Assembly: GCA_025362495.1 (NCBI GenBank) | Contig: JANYGI010000054.1 | Span: 1 to 60,963, forward strand | Direction of reading: 5' to 3' | DNA length: 60,963 nucleotides | Source of the DNA: Byssovorax sp. | Lineage (GTDB): Bacteria > Myxococcota_A > Polyangia > Polyangiales > Polyangiaceae | The notes under the pieces: generated by a model | The model's input: only the letters and a program-made list of their open reading frames with translations | Database searches by the model: none | What the model was told of the DNA's origin: nothing | In this document: positions 1 to 9,700 of the stretch, one piece after another | Layout: each line of letters opens with the position of its first letter | Numbering within the stretch: position 1 is the stretch's first letter | Position numbers and translations under genes: made by a program

Positions 1-138
1 TCACTTCCGTACGTACGTATACAATCCAGTTTTCAAGGACCGAGCCGAGCCTGCCAAACCAGAAGGTCTGTTCAGTACTCGTGTGCTCCGCTTCGGAAGC
101 GGCACCTTGCGGCGCCCTGCTTCGTCTGCGGGGGCGGA

Positions 139-167
139 AACTTACGCTTCCGTCTTCGTTTCGTCAA
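139..167 (-). promoter_or_regulatory. Sigma-70-like promoter, most downstream of three
   Basis: On the minus strand, -35 TTGACG (162-167) is followed by a 17-base spacer and -10 TAAGTT (139-144). An A/G-rich tract, AAAAAGGG, sits just upstream of the -35 and could act as an UP-like element. It points toward the left edge, like the two promoters at 285-314 and 409-437. Confidence 0.55.
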
Positions 168-284
168 CCCTTTTTCTTGAGTTCGTCACCGGCGCGTACT
201 GCTTGCCGACGAACGAACGGCTCTGTGGCGAGTGCCACTCGGCCCGACTCTGCAACTTCCAGAGCCGTCTTCGGGGAGAGCGGC

Positions 285-314
285 CTTCTACATCAAGGCC
301 GCGGGGACCGTCAA
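285..314 (-). promoter_or_regulatory. Sigma-70-like promoter, middle of three
   Basis: On the minus strand, -35 TTGACG (309-314), an 18-base spacer and -10 TAGAAG (285-290). The -35 is preceded by the A-rich tract AAAAAAGAAG, similar to the tract at the promoter 147 bases further left. The shared design suggests duplicated rRNA-type promoters. Confidence 0.5.
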
Positions 315-408
315 CTTCTTTTTTCGGAGCCCGTCGCGCTTTCGCAGCTTGCTCCGAACCCCTCGGCGGCCCGCTGCTTGGAGGCGGCGGTTCGTCGGGA
401 GGGCGCGC

Positions 409-437
409 TTCTTAAGCTCCGGGCAGGATTCTGTCAA
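409..437 (-). promoter_or_regulatory. Sigma-70-like promoter, most upstream of three
   Basis: On the minus strand, a perfect consensus -35 TTGACA (432-437), a 17-base spacer and -10 TAAGAA (409-414). It lies between the end of the HTTM gene (528) and the other two promoters and reads away from that gene toward the left edge. Confidence 0.5.
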
Positions 438-527
438 ACGGTTTCCGGAGCGTCCGCGACGATGATCTTCAAATGCGCGAAATCGCGGGGAAAATTGCCC
501 GTTGCGGGGGTGCCGAAACGCGCAAAT

Positions 528-2435
528 TCAGCGGTGCGGGCCGGGGAGCCCCGCGGGGGCGACGACAGTGTGGCCGGCGGCGTCGAACGAAAAGAGTTTC
601 GTCCGCTCGAGCCCGTACGATTCGGTGTCGCCCCAGCGCGGGTTCTGGTCCGAGACCCAGAAAACGTCGGCCGAGACGAGGGCGTCCTCCGGATGGCCGG
701 TGCGCCTGGGGAGGGCGAGCAGGTAGTCGCGCATCGCGTCGCGGTAGCCCGCGTACCCCGGGAGCTGGATCCGGTTGAAGTAGTCGCCCCAGAGCTGGTT
801 CGTGCGGAGGCTCCGGGCGTGGATGAGGTCGAAGTCGGGCGATCGCAGGGTGTAGGGCTCGATGTGGAGGCTGAACGGGTCGACGTGGCGGCCGTCGACG
901 GTGAGCGCGTCGACGACGAGGGTGCCGTCGTCCATCGGCGGGCCGGGCGAGAACATGTACCAGCCCTGCTGGAAGCGCATTTTCGCCGTGAGCGGCAGGA
1001 TGGCCAGGGGCTGGTGGACGCGGATCCGCTTGTTGATGACCCAGAGCTGGACCATCCCCTGGTTGACGGAGACGGCGAGCATCACGAACGCGAAGAGCTC
1101 GCCTACCAGGAAGAGGGCGCGACGGCCGCCGCGCTGGAGCGGTGACGGCCCCGCTGCGGTGAAGCTCGGGCGCAGGACGAGGCCGAGGTCGGCCGAAGCG
1201 TTCCGGTGTGAGAGGGCCGCGAGGAGGGCGTCGAAGCCGTCGCGCAGGAGCGGCGCGCGCAGGGGCAGCGCGACGATCGGGCCGAGCGGGAGGGCGGCGA
1301 TCAGGTCGGCGACCGTGGCCGCGCGGGTGAGCTGCGAGCCGCGCGGGCGGCCGGGCTCGACGGCGATCCCGAGCAGGCCGGGCTCGCCCTGGCGAAACGT
1401 GAGGAGCGCGAAGCGGTCGAGGCGCTTGAGGAGGCGGCACACGAGGAGGGAGCCCGGCGAGCGCGGATCGAAAATCACGGTGCGAGCGCGGCCGGCGCGG
1501 CGCATCGTCGCGGAGGCGATCTCCCAGTCTTCGGCGGAGAAGAGGAGGGTGGAGAAGACGCAGCACGCCCAGGCGAACGGGCCGAGGACGAACGTGACCC
1601 CGAAGCCGATGTGGAGCGCGTTGATGAGGATAATCGCGAGGCGGCGCGACCAGGCGCGGGCGAGCGGTGAGAGGAGCGCGACCGGGATGCTCGCTTCCAT
1701 CGCGAGGGCCGCGCGCGTCAGGATCTTGAGGAGCGGCAGCGGGAGGTGATCGCGGACGAGCGCGACAATCGGTGTCGCCATGCGGTCGACGTAGAGAGCG
1801 TAGTGGACCGCGGTGCCGTCCTTCCACTCGCGCCCGGTCTTGTGGACGACGTTGAAGAAGTAGATGACGGCGAGCTGGAGGAGGATGATGGGCCCGAGCG
1901 CCGTGACGAGGGGTGTCTCCTGTTCAGGGAGGAGGACGTCAGCGCGATCGTTGAGCTCGGCCGCCGTGGCTTCGCGCCTGCGCTTCAACGAGGCGAGCAG
2001 GGCGTCGAGCGAGAAGCGGTCCCCGAGCGGGAGGAAGCACGTCCAGAGGACGAGGAGGTTCTGGACGGTGTAGCCGCCGTTCTCGGCGAGGATGAGGCGC
2101 CCGTTCATCCCCGTGACGAGGACGAGGGCGAGGAGCTGCATCAGCCGGGTTTTGTAGCCGATCAGCAGGCAAACGAAGGTGACGAGCATCAGCGCCCAGA
2201 GGACGTGGAGCTCGCCCGGCGACGAGAAGCCGAGGAAGATCGTGAACGCGCCGGGGGATTGCGGGCGCTCGAGGGCGAGCTCGGTCGGGAGGACGCCCTC
2301 GGAGGAGTAGAGCGCTGACCAGGAGCGGCCGCGGTGGAAGAGGTCGGTGATGAGGAAGAAGCCGAGCGTCCACCGGGTGAGCCCCAGCGTTCGGCGATCG
2401 AAGGTGAGGTAGCTCTCGCGGAGGAGCTCGATCAC
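528..2435 (-). CDS. HTTM domain membrane protein with a degenerate DCC1-like domain
   Basis: A 635-residue membrane protein. Residues about 1-310 form an HTTM (horizontally transferred transmembrane) domain with several hydrophobic helices; this family is related to vitamin K-dependent gamma-carboxylase. Residues about 315-420 resemble a DCC1/DUF393 thiol-oxidoreductase domain, but the usual DGxCxxC start reads FDPRSPGSLLVC, so the redox CxxC is missing. The C-terminal 200 residues carry GWYMFSPGPPMDDGT, a motif common after HTTM domains. The start ATG overlaps the stop of the upstream SBBP gene by four bases (ATGA), so the two are probably translated together. The substrate is unknown. Family assignment is good; enzymatic activity is uncertain. 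Confidence 0.85.
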   Translation of the reverse strand: MIELLRESYLTFDRRTLGLTRWTLGFFLITDLFHRGRSWSALYSSEGVLPTELALERPQSPGAFTIFLGFSSPGELHVLWALMLVTFVCLLIGYKTRLMQLLALVLVTGMNGRLILAENGGYTVQNLLVLWTCFLPLGDRFSLDALLASLKRRREATAAELNDRADVLLPEQETPLVTALGPIILLQLAVIYFFNVVHKTGREWKDGTAVHYALYVDRMATPIVALVRDHLPLPLLKILTRAALAMEASIPVALLSPLARAWSRRLAIILINALHIGFGVTFVLGPFAWACCVFSTLLFSAEDWEIASATMRRAGRARTVIFDPRSPGSLLVCRLLKRLDRFALLTFRQGEPGLLGIAVEPGRPRGSQLTRAATVADLIAALPLGPIVALPLRAPLLRDGFDALLAALSHRNASADLGLVLRPSFTAAGPSPLQRGGRRALFLVGELFAFVMLAVSVNQGMVQLWVINKRIRVHQPLAILPLTAKMRFQQGWYMFSPGPPMDDGTLVVDALTVDGRHVDPFSLHIEPYTLRSPDFDLIHARSLRTNQLWGDYFNRIQLPGYAGYRDAMRDYLLALPRRTGHPEDALVSADVFWVSDQNPRWGDTESYGLERTKLFSFDAAGHTVVAPAGLPGPHR

Positions 2436-4006
2436 GGAGCGAACTTCGCGACGAAGACGTCGTCGCCATTGGCCTGCAGCGGCGCGCCGCCCAGGTTCGC
2501 AGTACCAGCGATGCTGCCGGTGATGACGACGTTACCCGCCGCGTCGGCCGATACGGCTGAGGCGCTCTGGAACGAGGCGTCGCCGAAGCCCCTTTGCCAG
2601 ATCCCGCAGCCCTGCGTGTCGAGCTTGGCCACGAAGCCGTCGACCCCGCCGCCGCTCAGGAGCTTGCCCTTGCCGAAGTCGATCGATCCCGAGAAGGTCC
2701 CTGCGACCACGGCGTGGCCTTTCCCGTCCACGCTGAGGCCCTTCGTGTGCTGCGACTGGCTGTCTCCGTAGGTGTGACTCCAGATCTCCTTGCCGGCGGG
2801 ATCGAGCTTGGCGACGAAGACGTTGGGGCCAAAGGTGTTGGCGAGGGCGCCCCCGCCGAAGTCGATCGAGCCCTCGTGGTCGCCGGCGACGAAGACATTG
2901 CCGCTCGGATCGGCGGCGATGCCTTCGCCGGTCGATTTACTGTCGCCGTAGAGCTTGCCCCAGCTGATCGCACCGGTGGCGGTGAGCTTGGCTGCCCAAG
3001 CGTCCTGCGTGCCGACGAGCGGCTGCGCGCCCTGGCCGAAGTCGAGCCCGCCTGCGGTGTCGCCGGTGAGCAGCACATTGCCGGTGGCGTCAAAGGAGAC
3101 GGCGTGCGCCGATTGCGCGGCGACGTCGCCAAAAGCCTTGGCCCACTTGGCGTTGCCGGCAGAGTCGAAGACCGCGACGAAGGCGTCGGTGTCGCCGGAG
3201 CTGTTGATCGCGATGGCGTCGAACGTCATGTTGGTCTGGAAATCACCGACCATGGCGATGTCGCCCGTCGCGCTGACGGCGACGCCGTGCGGCACCTGGG
3301 AGTTGATGTCGCCGAACTTCTTGCTCCAGAGGTGGTTGCCCTGCGGCCCCAGCTTGACGATGAACGCGTCGTCGAAGTTCGGCCCGACGCTGGTGAACGA
3401 GCCGCCGCCGAAGTCGACCGAACCGACGAACTGGCCGACGACGACGACGTTGCCCTGCGCATCGACGGCGACACCGCGAGCCGACTGGTTCTTGCCGTCG
3501 CCGAAGCTCTTGGCCCAGAGCGCAGCGCCGTCGGGCGCGAACTTGGCGACGAAAATATCCACATTGGGCGCCATCGGGTTGCCGGAATCCACGCTGGAAA
3601 TGCTCACCGTGGGGCCGAAGGTGACGGTGCCCGAGAACGCGCCGGCGATGATCACGTTGCCAGTCGCGTCGTGCGTTATCGCGAGGCCATACTGCGCGGC
3701 GGCGTCGCCGTGGATCGAGCTCCACGCGTGGGGGCCAGTCGTGGGCGCGGGATCGCAGGTCATCATCATGCCGCTGCTGGAGCTGCCGCTCGCGCTGGTG
3801 CTGCTCGTGCCGCTGCCGACGCCGACGACGGTGTTGAAGAGGCTGTCGCCGCCGGTGCCCGTCGCGCTCGAGGCCACCCCGCCGCTGCCTCCCGTGCCGG
3901 CGGTGCCCGTCGACGTCGTCTCTTTCGAGCCGCACGCGGCCGCCGTGATGACCGAGAGCGAGAGGACGAGGAGGGAGAGAGTCGCGCGCGAAGATCGCAA
4001 GGTCAT
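2432..4006 (-). CDS. SBBP-repeat (beta-propeller-like) lipoprotein
   Basis: A 524-residue exported lipoprotein. The signal peptide ends in a lipobox-like ITAAAC, cysteine at about residue 25, followed by a Gly/Ser/Thr-rich linker to about residue 85. The rest consists of repeats of about 50 residues with the signatures DATGNVxxxG, GxFxGxxxFG and FVAKxxxxGxxxWxKxFG, typical of SBBP repeats that fold as beta-propellers. Such proteins are abundant on the myxobacterial surface; their function is usually unknown. It ends in a four-base overlap with the HTTM gene downstream and lies 29 bases after a small lipoprotein gene upstream, which suggests one operon of three genes. Confidence 0.85.
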   Translation of the reverse strand: MTLRSSRATLSLLVLSLSVITAAACGSKETTSTGTAGTGGSGGVASSATGTGGDSLFNTVVGVGSGTSSTSASGSSSSGMMMTCDPAPTTGPHAWSSIHGDAAAQYGLAITHDATGNVIIAGAFSGTVTFGPTVSISSVDSGNPMAPNVDIFVAKFAPDGAALWAKSFGDGKNQSARGVAVDAQGNVVVVGQFVGSVDFGGGSFTSVGPNFDDAFIVKLGPQGNHLWSKKFGDINSQVPHGVAVSATGDIAMVGDFQTNMTFDAIAINSSGDTDAFVAVFDSAGNAKWAKAFGDVAAQSAHAVSFDATGNVLLTGDTAGGLDFGQGAQPLVGTQDAWAAKLTATGAISWGKLYGDSKSTGEGIAADPSGNVFVAGDHEGSIDFGGGALANTFGPNVFVAKLDPAGKEIWSHTYGDSQSQHTKGLSVDGKGHAVVAGTFSGSIDFGKGKLLSGGGVDGFVAKLDTQGCGIWQRGFGDASFQSASAVSADAAGNVVITGSIAGTANLGGAPLQANGDDVFVAKFAP

Positions 4007-4034
4007 GAGTTGAAGCTTTCTGATGGAGCGGCGG

Positions 4035-4187
4035 TTACCGGGAGATCTCGGTGCGACCGCTCGTCTGGTGCACTTCGCCGCGCGACGCTGCGCAGTTGCA
4101 CGGCTGATCTGGCGTCGCGACCTTCGGTGTGGGCTCGCACGCCACGAGGGAAACCAGCGCGAGGAGAAGCAAGAGTGCGGGTCGCAT
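4035..4187 (-). CDS. Small putative lipoprotein (50 aa)
   Basis: A 50-residue product starting MRPALLLLLALVSLVACEP, a clear short lipoprotein signal with lipobox LVAC, followed by a Pro/Thr/Cys-containing tail of about 30 residues. The start at 4187 was chosen because it gives the complete signal peptide and is preceded by GGTGGAAGTG; a longer frame starts at 4223. It lies just upstream of the SBBP lipoprotein gene on the same strand. No family is recognised. The gene is divergent from the lipoprotein gene starting at 4250. Confidence 0.5.
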   Translation of the reverse strand: MRPALLLLLALVSLVACEPTPKVATPDQPCNCAASRGEVHQTSGRTEISR

Positions 4188-4249
4188 CACTTCCACCAAA
4201 CACCGCGGCGCGAGGGCCGTCAAGGGCCCGAACCGTGGTAGAAGAAATC

Positions 4250-4807
4250 ATGCGTAAGCCGCTCTCGTTCATCGCGCTCCTGGCCCTGGCTCTCCTCGCT
4301 TGCAAGAAAGGCCCGCCCAGCGGCAGCAGCGGCGCAGGGACGACGACGACGGCCGGGATGACGCAGAGCTTCCCCTCGAAGAACGGGCTGATCACCGCGC
4401 ACTACCCGGCGGAGTTCGCCGCGTCGACGGTGGGGACGAGCTCGATCGTGGTGACGCGGAACCTGCCCGGAGGCCTCGACGAGGCGCTGGCGCTGGTGCC
4501 GATCGAGAAGCCGATCTCCAGCGATTTGAAGGAGTTTGCGCGGGTGATCGGCGCGGCCGAGGTCAAGGAGCTGCACGGCTACGTCGAGTCGTCGTCGCTC
4601 CCCGCGACGTGCGCGGGGAGGCCCGGCATCGAGACCACGGGCACGTGGAAATCGGAGAAGGGATCGCTGACGTACCTGCGGAAGGGCTGCCATTTCCTCG
4701 ACAACGGGCACGGGTATTCGATCTCGTACTCGGTGCCGTCGACGATCGCCGCGACCGAGGAGCCGACCCTCCGCGCCATCCGCGAGGCGACCCAGTTCAA
4801 CCGCTGA
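4250..4807 (+). CDS. Putative lipoprotein, unknown function
   Basis: A 185-residue protein beginning MRKPLSFIALLALALLACKK, a textbook lipoprotein signal with lipobox LLAC. After a Gly/Ser/Thr linker the mature part contains predicted beta segments and two cysteines (in LPATCAGRP and RKGCHF). The ATG at 4250 is preceded by GGTAGAAGAA, a plausible ribosome binding site. It is divergent from the small lipoprotein gene at 4035-4187. I do not recognise the family; the protein is probably anchored in the cell envelope. Confidence 0.75.
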   Translation: MRKPLSFIALLALALLACKKGPPSGSSGAGTTTTAGMTQSFPSKNGLITAHYPAEFAASTVGTSSIVVTRNLPGGLDEALALVPIEKPISSDLKEFARVIGAAEVKELHGYVESSSLPATCAGRPGIETTGTWKSEKGSLTYLRKGCHFLDNGHGYSISYSVPSTIAATEEPTLRAIREATQFNR

Positions 4808-4939
4808 GCGGCGACCCGTTCCGGCTACGATGGCGGCGCACGCGTCGAGCCGGCGGGGCTCGCGCTCGGCGGGCGGCCGGCGCGAGCAGGGCGTGGGCCC
4901 GGGTGTCGTCATCGTGGGCAGGAGCTCAGCGCAGCGCCT

Positions 4940-5635
4940 ATGCTGCGGATCGTGGCTGAAAACGAGATCGAAGAGCGCGCAGGGCGGCTGGCCGCCGCGG
5001 GGGCCGTCGGGGCGAGCGTGGCCCACGAGCTGCGCAATGCGCTGGCCGTCGCCGAGTCGGCGCTGTTCCTCGCGCAGCGGGACATCGACGATCGGCCGCG
5101 GTTGCAGCGTCACCTCGACCAGGTGGCCTCCGAGATCCGCAAAGCGCACAACGTCATTGGCAGCGTGCTCGGGCTCGCTCGCGGGGAGCCGGTGCGGCGC
5201 GAGCCGGCCGCGGTCGGTCGACTCATCGACACGGCCCGGCACGCGCTCGCGCTGCCTGCGGGCGTGAAGTTCGAGATCGCAATCGAGCCGGCGGATCTGT
5301 CGGTGCTCTGCGATCCGATCCTGCTCGAGCGGGTGTTCTCGAACCTGTACCTCAACGCGATCGAGGCGCTGGAGGAGCGCGGGCACGGGACGATCCTCAC
5401 GCGCGCGTGGCTCGGCGATCACCGCACGTACCTCGAGGTGGAAGACGATGGACCCGGGCTCGATCCGGCGATCGTCGACCACGTGTTCGAGCCGATGTTG
5501 TCGGCGAAGTCGAAGGGGACGGGGCTCGGCCTCGCGCTGAGCCGGACGATCATCGAGGCGCACGGCGGAGAGATCACCGAGGCGTCGACGCGCTCCACGG
5601 GGACGGCGTTCCGGATGTGGCTCCCCAACCAGTGA
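4940..5635 (+). CDS. Small cytoplasmic sensor histidine kinase
   Basis: A 231-residue protein with a complete histidine kinase core and almost nothing else. The H-box VAHELRNALAV lies near residue 28, a dimerisation helix follows, and the ATP-binding domain shows the N-box (NLYLNAIEAL), G1 (VEDDGPGL) and G2 (KGTGLGLALS) motifs. There is no transmembrane or obvious input domain, so the signal may come from a partner protein. No response regulator gene is adjacent. An alternative in-frame start is GTG at 4952. The alcohol dehydrogenase gene begins 18 bases after its stop, so they may share a transcript. Confidence 0.85.
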   Translation: MLRIVAENEIEERAGRLAAAGAVGASVAHELRNALAVAESALFLAQRDIDDRPRLQRHLDQVASEIRKAHNVIGSVLGLARGEPVRREPAAVGRLIDTARHALALPAGVKFEIAIEPADLSVLCDPILLERVFSNLYLNAIEALEERGHGTILTRAWLGDHRTYLEVEDDGPGLDPAIVDHVFEPMLSAKSKGTGLGLALSRTIIEAHGGEITEASTRSTGTAFRMWLPNQ

Positions 5636-5653
5636 CACGGTAGGAGTCGACGC

Positions 5654-6691
5654 ATGCAGACCGAAGCGATGGTGTTGGAGCGTCACGGCGGGCCCGAGGT
5701 GCTGGAGCAGCGCACGATCGAGCTCCCGCCGCCTGGCCCGCACGAGGTGCGCCTGCGTGTGCGCGCCGTGGCGATGAACCACATGGATCTGTGGGTCCGA
5801 CGCGGCGGTCCGGCCTTCAAGCTCGAGTACCCGCACCGCCTCGGCTGCGACATCGCGGGCGTCGTCGAAGAGCTCGGCGCGCGGGCGCGGGGCGTGCTCC
5901 CCGGCGATCGAGTGATGGTGCAGCCGGGGCTCTCGTGCGGCATCTGCCGGGCGTGCCTGTCGGGCCACGACAACCTCTGTCGCCGCTATCGCATCCTCGG
6001 CGAGAACGCGCAGGGCGGGTACACGCGGCACCTCAACGTGCCCGACGAGAACGTGATCCGCATCGGCGAGGCGCTCTCGTTCGAGGAGGCCGCGGCGCTG
6101 CCGCTCTGCACGCTGACGGCGTGGCAGATGGTGTTTCGCAAGGCCAGGGTGCTGGCCGGCCAGACGGTCGTCGTGCACGCGGCGGGCAGCGGCGTGTCGT
6201 CGATCGTGATCCAGCTCTGCAAGATGCAGGGCGCGAAGGTGATCGCGACGACGGGCTCGCCCGACAAGGCCGAGCGCGCGCGGGCCATCGGCGCCGACGA
6301 GGTGATCCTCACGAGCGAGCAGGACTACGTGGCCGAGGTGAAGCGGTTGACGGGCAAGGCGGGCGCGGACGCGATCTTCGATCACGTCGGCGGGGAGCTG
6401 TTCGAGCGCGCGCTCACGGCGGTGGCGTGGGGCGGGCGCATCGTCACGTGCGGCGCGACGGCGGCCTTCTCGGCGAAGCTCGATCTGCGGCAGGTGTTCT
6501 TCCGGCAGGTGGAGATCCTCGGCTCGACGATGGGCTCGAAGGGCGATCTGCTCGAGGCGCTGCCGCTGATCCTCGACGGGCGAATCAAGGCCAAGGTCGA
6601 TCGCGTGGTGCCGCTCTGGCAGGCGCGCGAGGCGCACGAGGCCCTCGAAAACCGGACGGTCTTCGGCAAGGTCGTGCTGGGCGTGGATTGA
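5654..6691 (+). CDS. Zinc-type alcohol dehydrogenase-like oxidoreductase
   Basis: A 345-residue medium-chain dehydrogenase/reductase. The structural zinc site is intact (four cysteines in CGICRACLSGHDNLC, about residues 96-110). A nucleotide-binding fold with AAGSGVSS lies near residues 177-184. The usual catalytic-zinc cysteine after the first strand (CGTD-like position) reads MDLWVRR and has no cysteine, so classic alcohol dehydrogenase activity is doubtful and a quinone oxidoreductase or enoyl reductase role is possible. TAGGAG precedes the ATG. The gene lies 18 bases after the histidine kinase gene and is followed by a strong hairpin. Confidence 0.85.
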   Translation: MQTEAMVLERHGGPEVLEQRTIELPPPGPHEVRLRVRAVAMNHMDLWVRRGGPAFKLEYPHRLGCDIAGVVEELGARARGVLPGDRVMVQPGLSCGICRACLSGHDNLCRRYRILGENAQGGYTRHLNVPDENVIRIGEALSFEEAAALPLCTLTAWQMVFRKARVLAGQTVVVHAAGSGVSSIVIQLCKMQGAKVIATTGSPDKAERARAIGADEVILTSEQDYVAEVKRLTGKAGADAIFDHVGGELFERALTAVAWGGRIVTCGATAAFSAKLDLRQVFFRQVEILGSTMGSKGDLLEALPLILDGRIKAKVDRVVPLWQAREAHEALENRTVFGKVVLGVD

Positions 6692-6726
6692 TTGAGGTGA
6701 GCTGAGCGGCGGGATTGAAGCGAGCT

Positions 6727-6751
6727 GGGGGCGGGCGTTGCACCCGCCCCC
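6727..6751. terminator. GC-rich hairpin between convergent genes
   Basis: A perfect nine-base-pair stem, GGGGGCGGG (6727-6735) with CCCGCCCCC (6743-6751), and a seven-base loop. It sits between the dehydrogenase ending at 6691 and the large lipoprotein gene ending at 6763, so it can serve both. No long T tract is present. Confidence 0.55.
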
Positions 6752-6762
6752 GAGGCTTCATT

Positions 6763-9700
6763 TCAAGGCATGTTCGCGACGCCCGGGGTGGGCGTGTTGC
6801 TGAGCGCCCAGTCGGTCGCGGCGTTGTTGGTGTCGTTGCCGTTCGGGAGGCGCGAGAGCGAGGCCGGGACGGTGTTGCTGTCGGCCACCGCGACCGGGAG
6901 CACGGTGCCTTCGACGAGGCTGACCATGCCCGTGATGCCGGTGACGGTGGTCGCCGTCATCGCGCCTTCGTACGAGAGCGCGTCGACGAGGGTGCCCGTC
7001 GCGGTGTTGACGAGGGCGACGCCGTCGGGCGCGCCGTTCTGGATGTTGTTCGTGGCCGCCGCGAAGTTGATCTTCAGCGCCGACGCCGGGACCATCACCG
7101 TGGCGCTGCCGACGACGAGGTAGCCCTTCGCGGGGAGCATGCCGGCCGGCCCGAGGGGCACCGAGAGGTAGCTCGTGTTGTTCGAGCCGTTGACGAGCAC
7201 GAGCGCGTAGCTCGAGAGGTCCACCGGCGCGCCCGTGCCGTTGTAGATCTCGACGAACTCGTCGGTGTCGGCGCCAACGCCGTCGTAGTCAACCTCGTTG
7301 ATCACGAGGCCGCCCATCACCGTGACGACCGAGATCGTCGAGGAGAAGCTGGCGGCGCCGAGCGTGGCCATGACCGAGGCGCTCATCGTCGTCGACCCGT
7401 CGACGTAATCGAACGTCGCCGAGAGCTGCCCCGCGGGGACGGTCACCGTCGCGGGGATCGCGCCGGCGTTGGCGGGCGTGAGCGCCAGCGCGACGGCCGT
7501 GCCCCCGACCGGAGCCGGGATGTCAAGGGTGACGGTGAACGTCGCCGTGCCGCCCGGAGCGACAGTGCTCGCGGTCGGCGTGAGCGACTGCAGCACCGGC
7601 ACCTCCGCGGCGCCGAGGACGCGCACGTTCGCGGTGAGCATCACCGCGTTGTACACGGCCGTGAGCGTGACGCTGCTCGACTGCGCGAGGCCGTTCAAAA
7701 GCACCTGCGCCGAGGTCTGGCCCGCGAGGATCGTGACGCCGCCACCGGCGACCGTGAGGCTCGCCGGATCGCTCGAGGTGATCGCCACGAAGGTGTCGAC
7801 CGCGACCGCCGACGAGAGCTTCACGGTGAGCGCGCTCGGGTACGACGCGACGCCGGTTTGCCCGACGTCGATGTAGCTGAGCGCCGGAGAGAGCGCGCTG
7901 AGCTTGGCCTGCCCAGCGACGAGATCAGCGGCGTTTCGCGGCTCGATCTTCGAGTTCGCGTTGCGGAAATCGAGGACGCCGGTGATCGACGTGAAGGTGT
8001 CGTTGAGCGCCGGGAGCGGCGAGACGAGGAACAGGATGTCGTTGACGCGAACCCCGCCGCTGCCGTCGTCGGCGACGAACTCGTTGGTCGGGGCCGTGTC
8101 GCCGGCGCCGGGCACGGGCGCGATGTCGGTGTCGGTCACGGCCTTCACCTGGACGATGACGCTCTCGAGCTTCGCGGCGCGCGTGCCGCCCGTGCCGACC
8201 TCTTTGGTCGTCACGACGACGGGCGGAGGCGACGCCTCGCCGAGCGAGGTGTCGACGACCACGGTCGGGCCGGTGAGCTGGATCTGCCCGTTGAAGCTGG
8301 CGACCGCCGTCGTCGTGAGCGAGACGCGATCGCCGACCTTCACCATCGCGCCGGGGGCGAACACGTAGACGCCGGAGTTGTCGGCGCCCATGTAGCCCGC
8401 GTCCGCGGGGGCGACCTGGAGATAGAAGCCCTTCGAGAACACGGCCGTCACGAGCTGGTGCGTGAGCGAGACGTTGCTGCCGACGGGGATCGTGCCGTCC
8501 TTGATCGCGTAGATCGTGCCGGGGCACGCGGCGTTGCCGGGGTTCGCGACCATCGGGCAGAGGTCGCAGACGTCGCCCTTGCCATCCATGTCGGTGTCGA
8601 GCTGGTTGGTGTTGGCCTTGTCCGGGCAGTTGTCGGTCGCGTTGGGGATCGTGTCGCCGTCGGTGTCGTTGGGATCGAACGTCGTGCACGTGGTGGTGTT
8701 GGCGTTGAGCGGGCAGACGTCGCAGGCGTCGCCGACGCCGTCACCGTCGCCGTCGGCCTGCTTGCCGGCGTCGAGGGGGCGGATCGGGTTGAAGACGCTG
8801 GGGCAGTTGTCCGTCGCGTCGGGGATGCCGTCGCCATCCATGTCGCCGGCTGAAGCGACGCCGGTGTACGCGTTCGATCCGCTCTTGACCCACATCGGGC
8901 CGCGCTGCGGCACGCAGGTGGGCTCGTTCATCGGCGCTCCGCAGAAGAAGGCCGGGTAGATCGCGCCGACCGACGTCTTCAGCGCGGCGAGGTTCTTGTT
9001 GATCTCGGACTGGAGACAGACCTGCTTCGAGACGCCGCACACGTCGAGCTGATCGCAGGCGCCCGAGGCCGGCACGGCGGTGATGATCGTCTCGTCGCCG
9101 TAGAGCACCTTGCCGCCGCGCATGACGAGGACGACGTCCTGCGCCTGGGCGTCGATCACCGCGCGGTGATCCTTGTGCGTCTTGCCCTCGAAGATCGTGA
9201 TGTCCGCCGTCTTGCCCTTGGCGAGGAGGCCGATGACGTCGTCGGTCGCCGTCGCCGTGGCCGCGTTCGCGGTGGCCATCATCCAGAGCTGCTCGTCGCT
9301 GAAGAACTTGTTGTACGCGTTCTTGTTCATCGAGTCGGCGCACTGCAGCTCGCGGAGCATGTTCATCGAGCCGCTCGGCATCCAGTCGGTGCCGAGCGCG
9401 ATGAGGGCGCCGAGGCGCGAGGCCTCGGTGACGATCGCGGTGTCGCCGTAGAGCGTGATGTTGGAGCGCGGCGACCAGATGAGGGCGGTGCCCTTCTGGG
9501 CCATGTCGGCGTAGTCGGCGGGCTTGAGGCCGACGGCGTGGATGAACGCGCTCTGCGGCTGCACGAGATCCTGACCGCCGTTGGCGGCCGAGCTCATGCA
9601 GAGAAACTCGTTCTCGGCGAAGGCGTCGATGCCCTCGGAGACGTGGGGGAAGAACGCGTCGTCCGCCGCGATCGAGGCGGTGGTGATGATCTTCGGATAC

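Larger units (their letters stand above)
1..527 (-). other. Non-coding region, probable upstream/leader region of an rRNA operon lying off the left edge
   Basis: No convincing protein gene is seen in the first 527 bases; the open frames have no family resemblance. Read on the minus strand the region carries three spaced TTGAC(A/G)-type promoters pointing toward base 1. Near the edge (about 21-43, minus strand) is TCCTTGAAAACTGGATTGT, which resembles the conserved leader/spacer sequence found next to 16S and 23S rRNA genes in many bacteria. The combination suggests that a 16S gene starts just beyond the left edge on the minus strand. The rRNA gene itself is not in the window, so this is inference. 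Confidence 0.55.

Noticed and set aside
81-1145. A long plus-strand open frame of 354 codons at the left edge
   Set aside because: Low-complexity Arg/Ala/Gly-rich product, no family match, and it overlaps both the promoter region and the well-supported HTTM gene on the other strand. Typical high-GC antisense frame.
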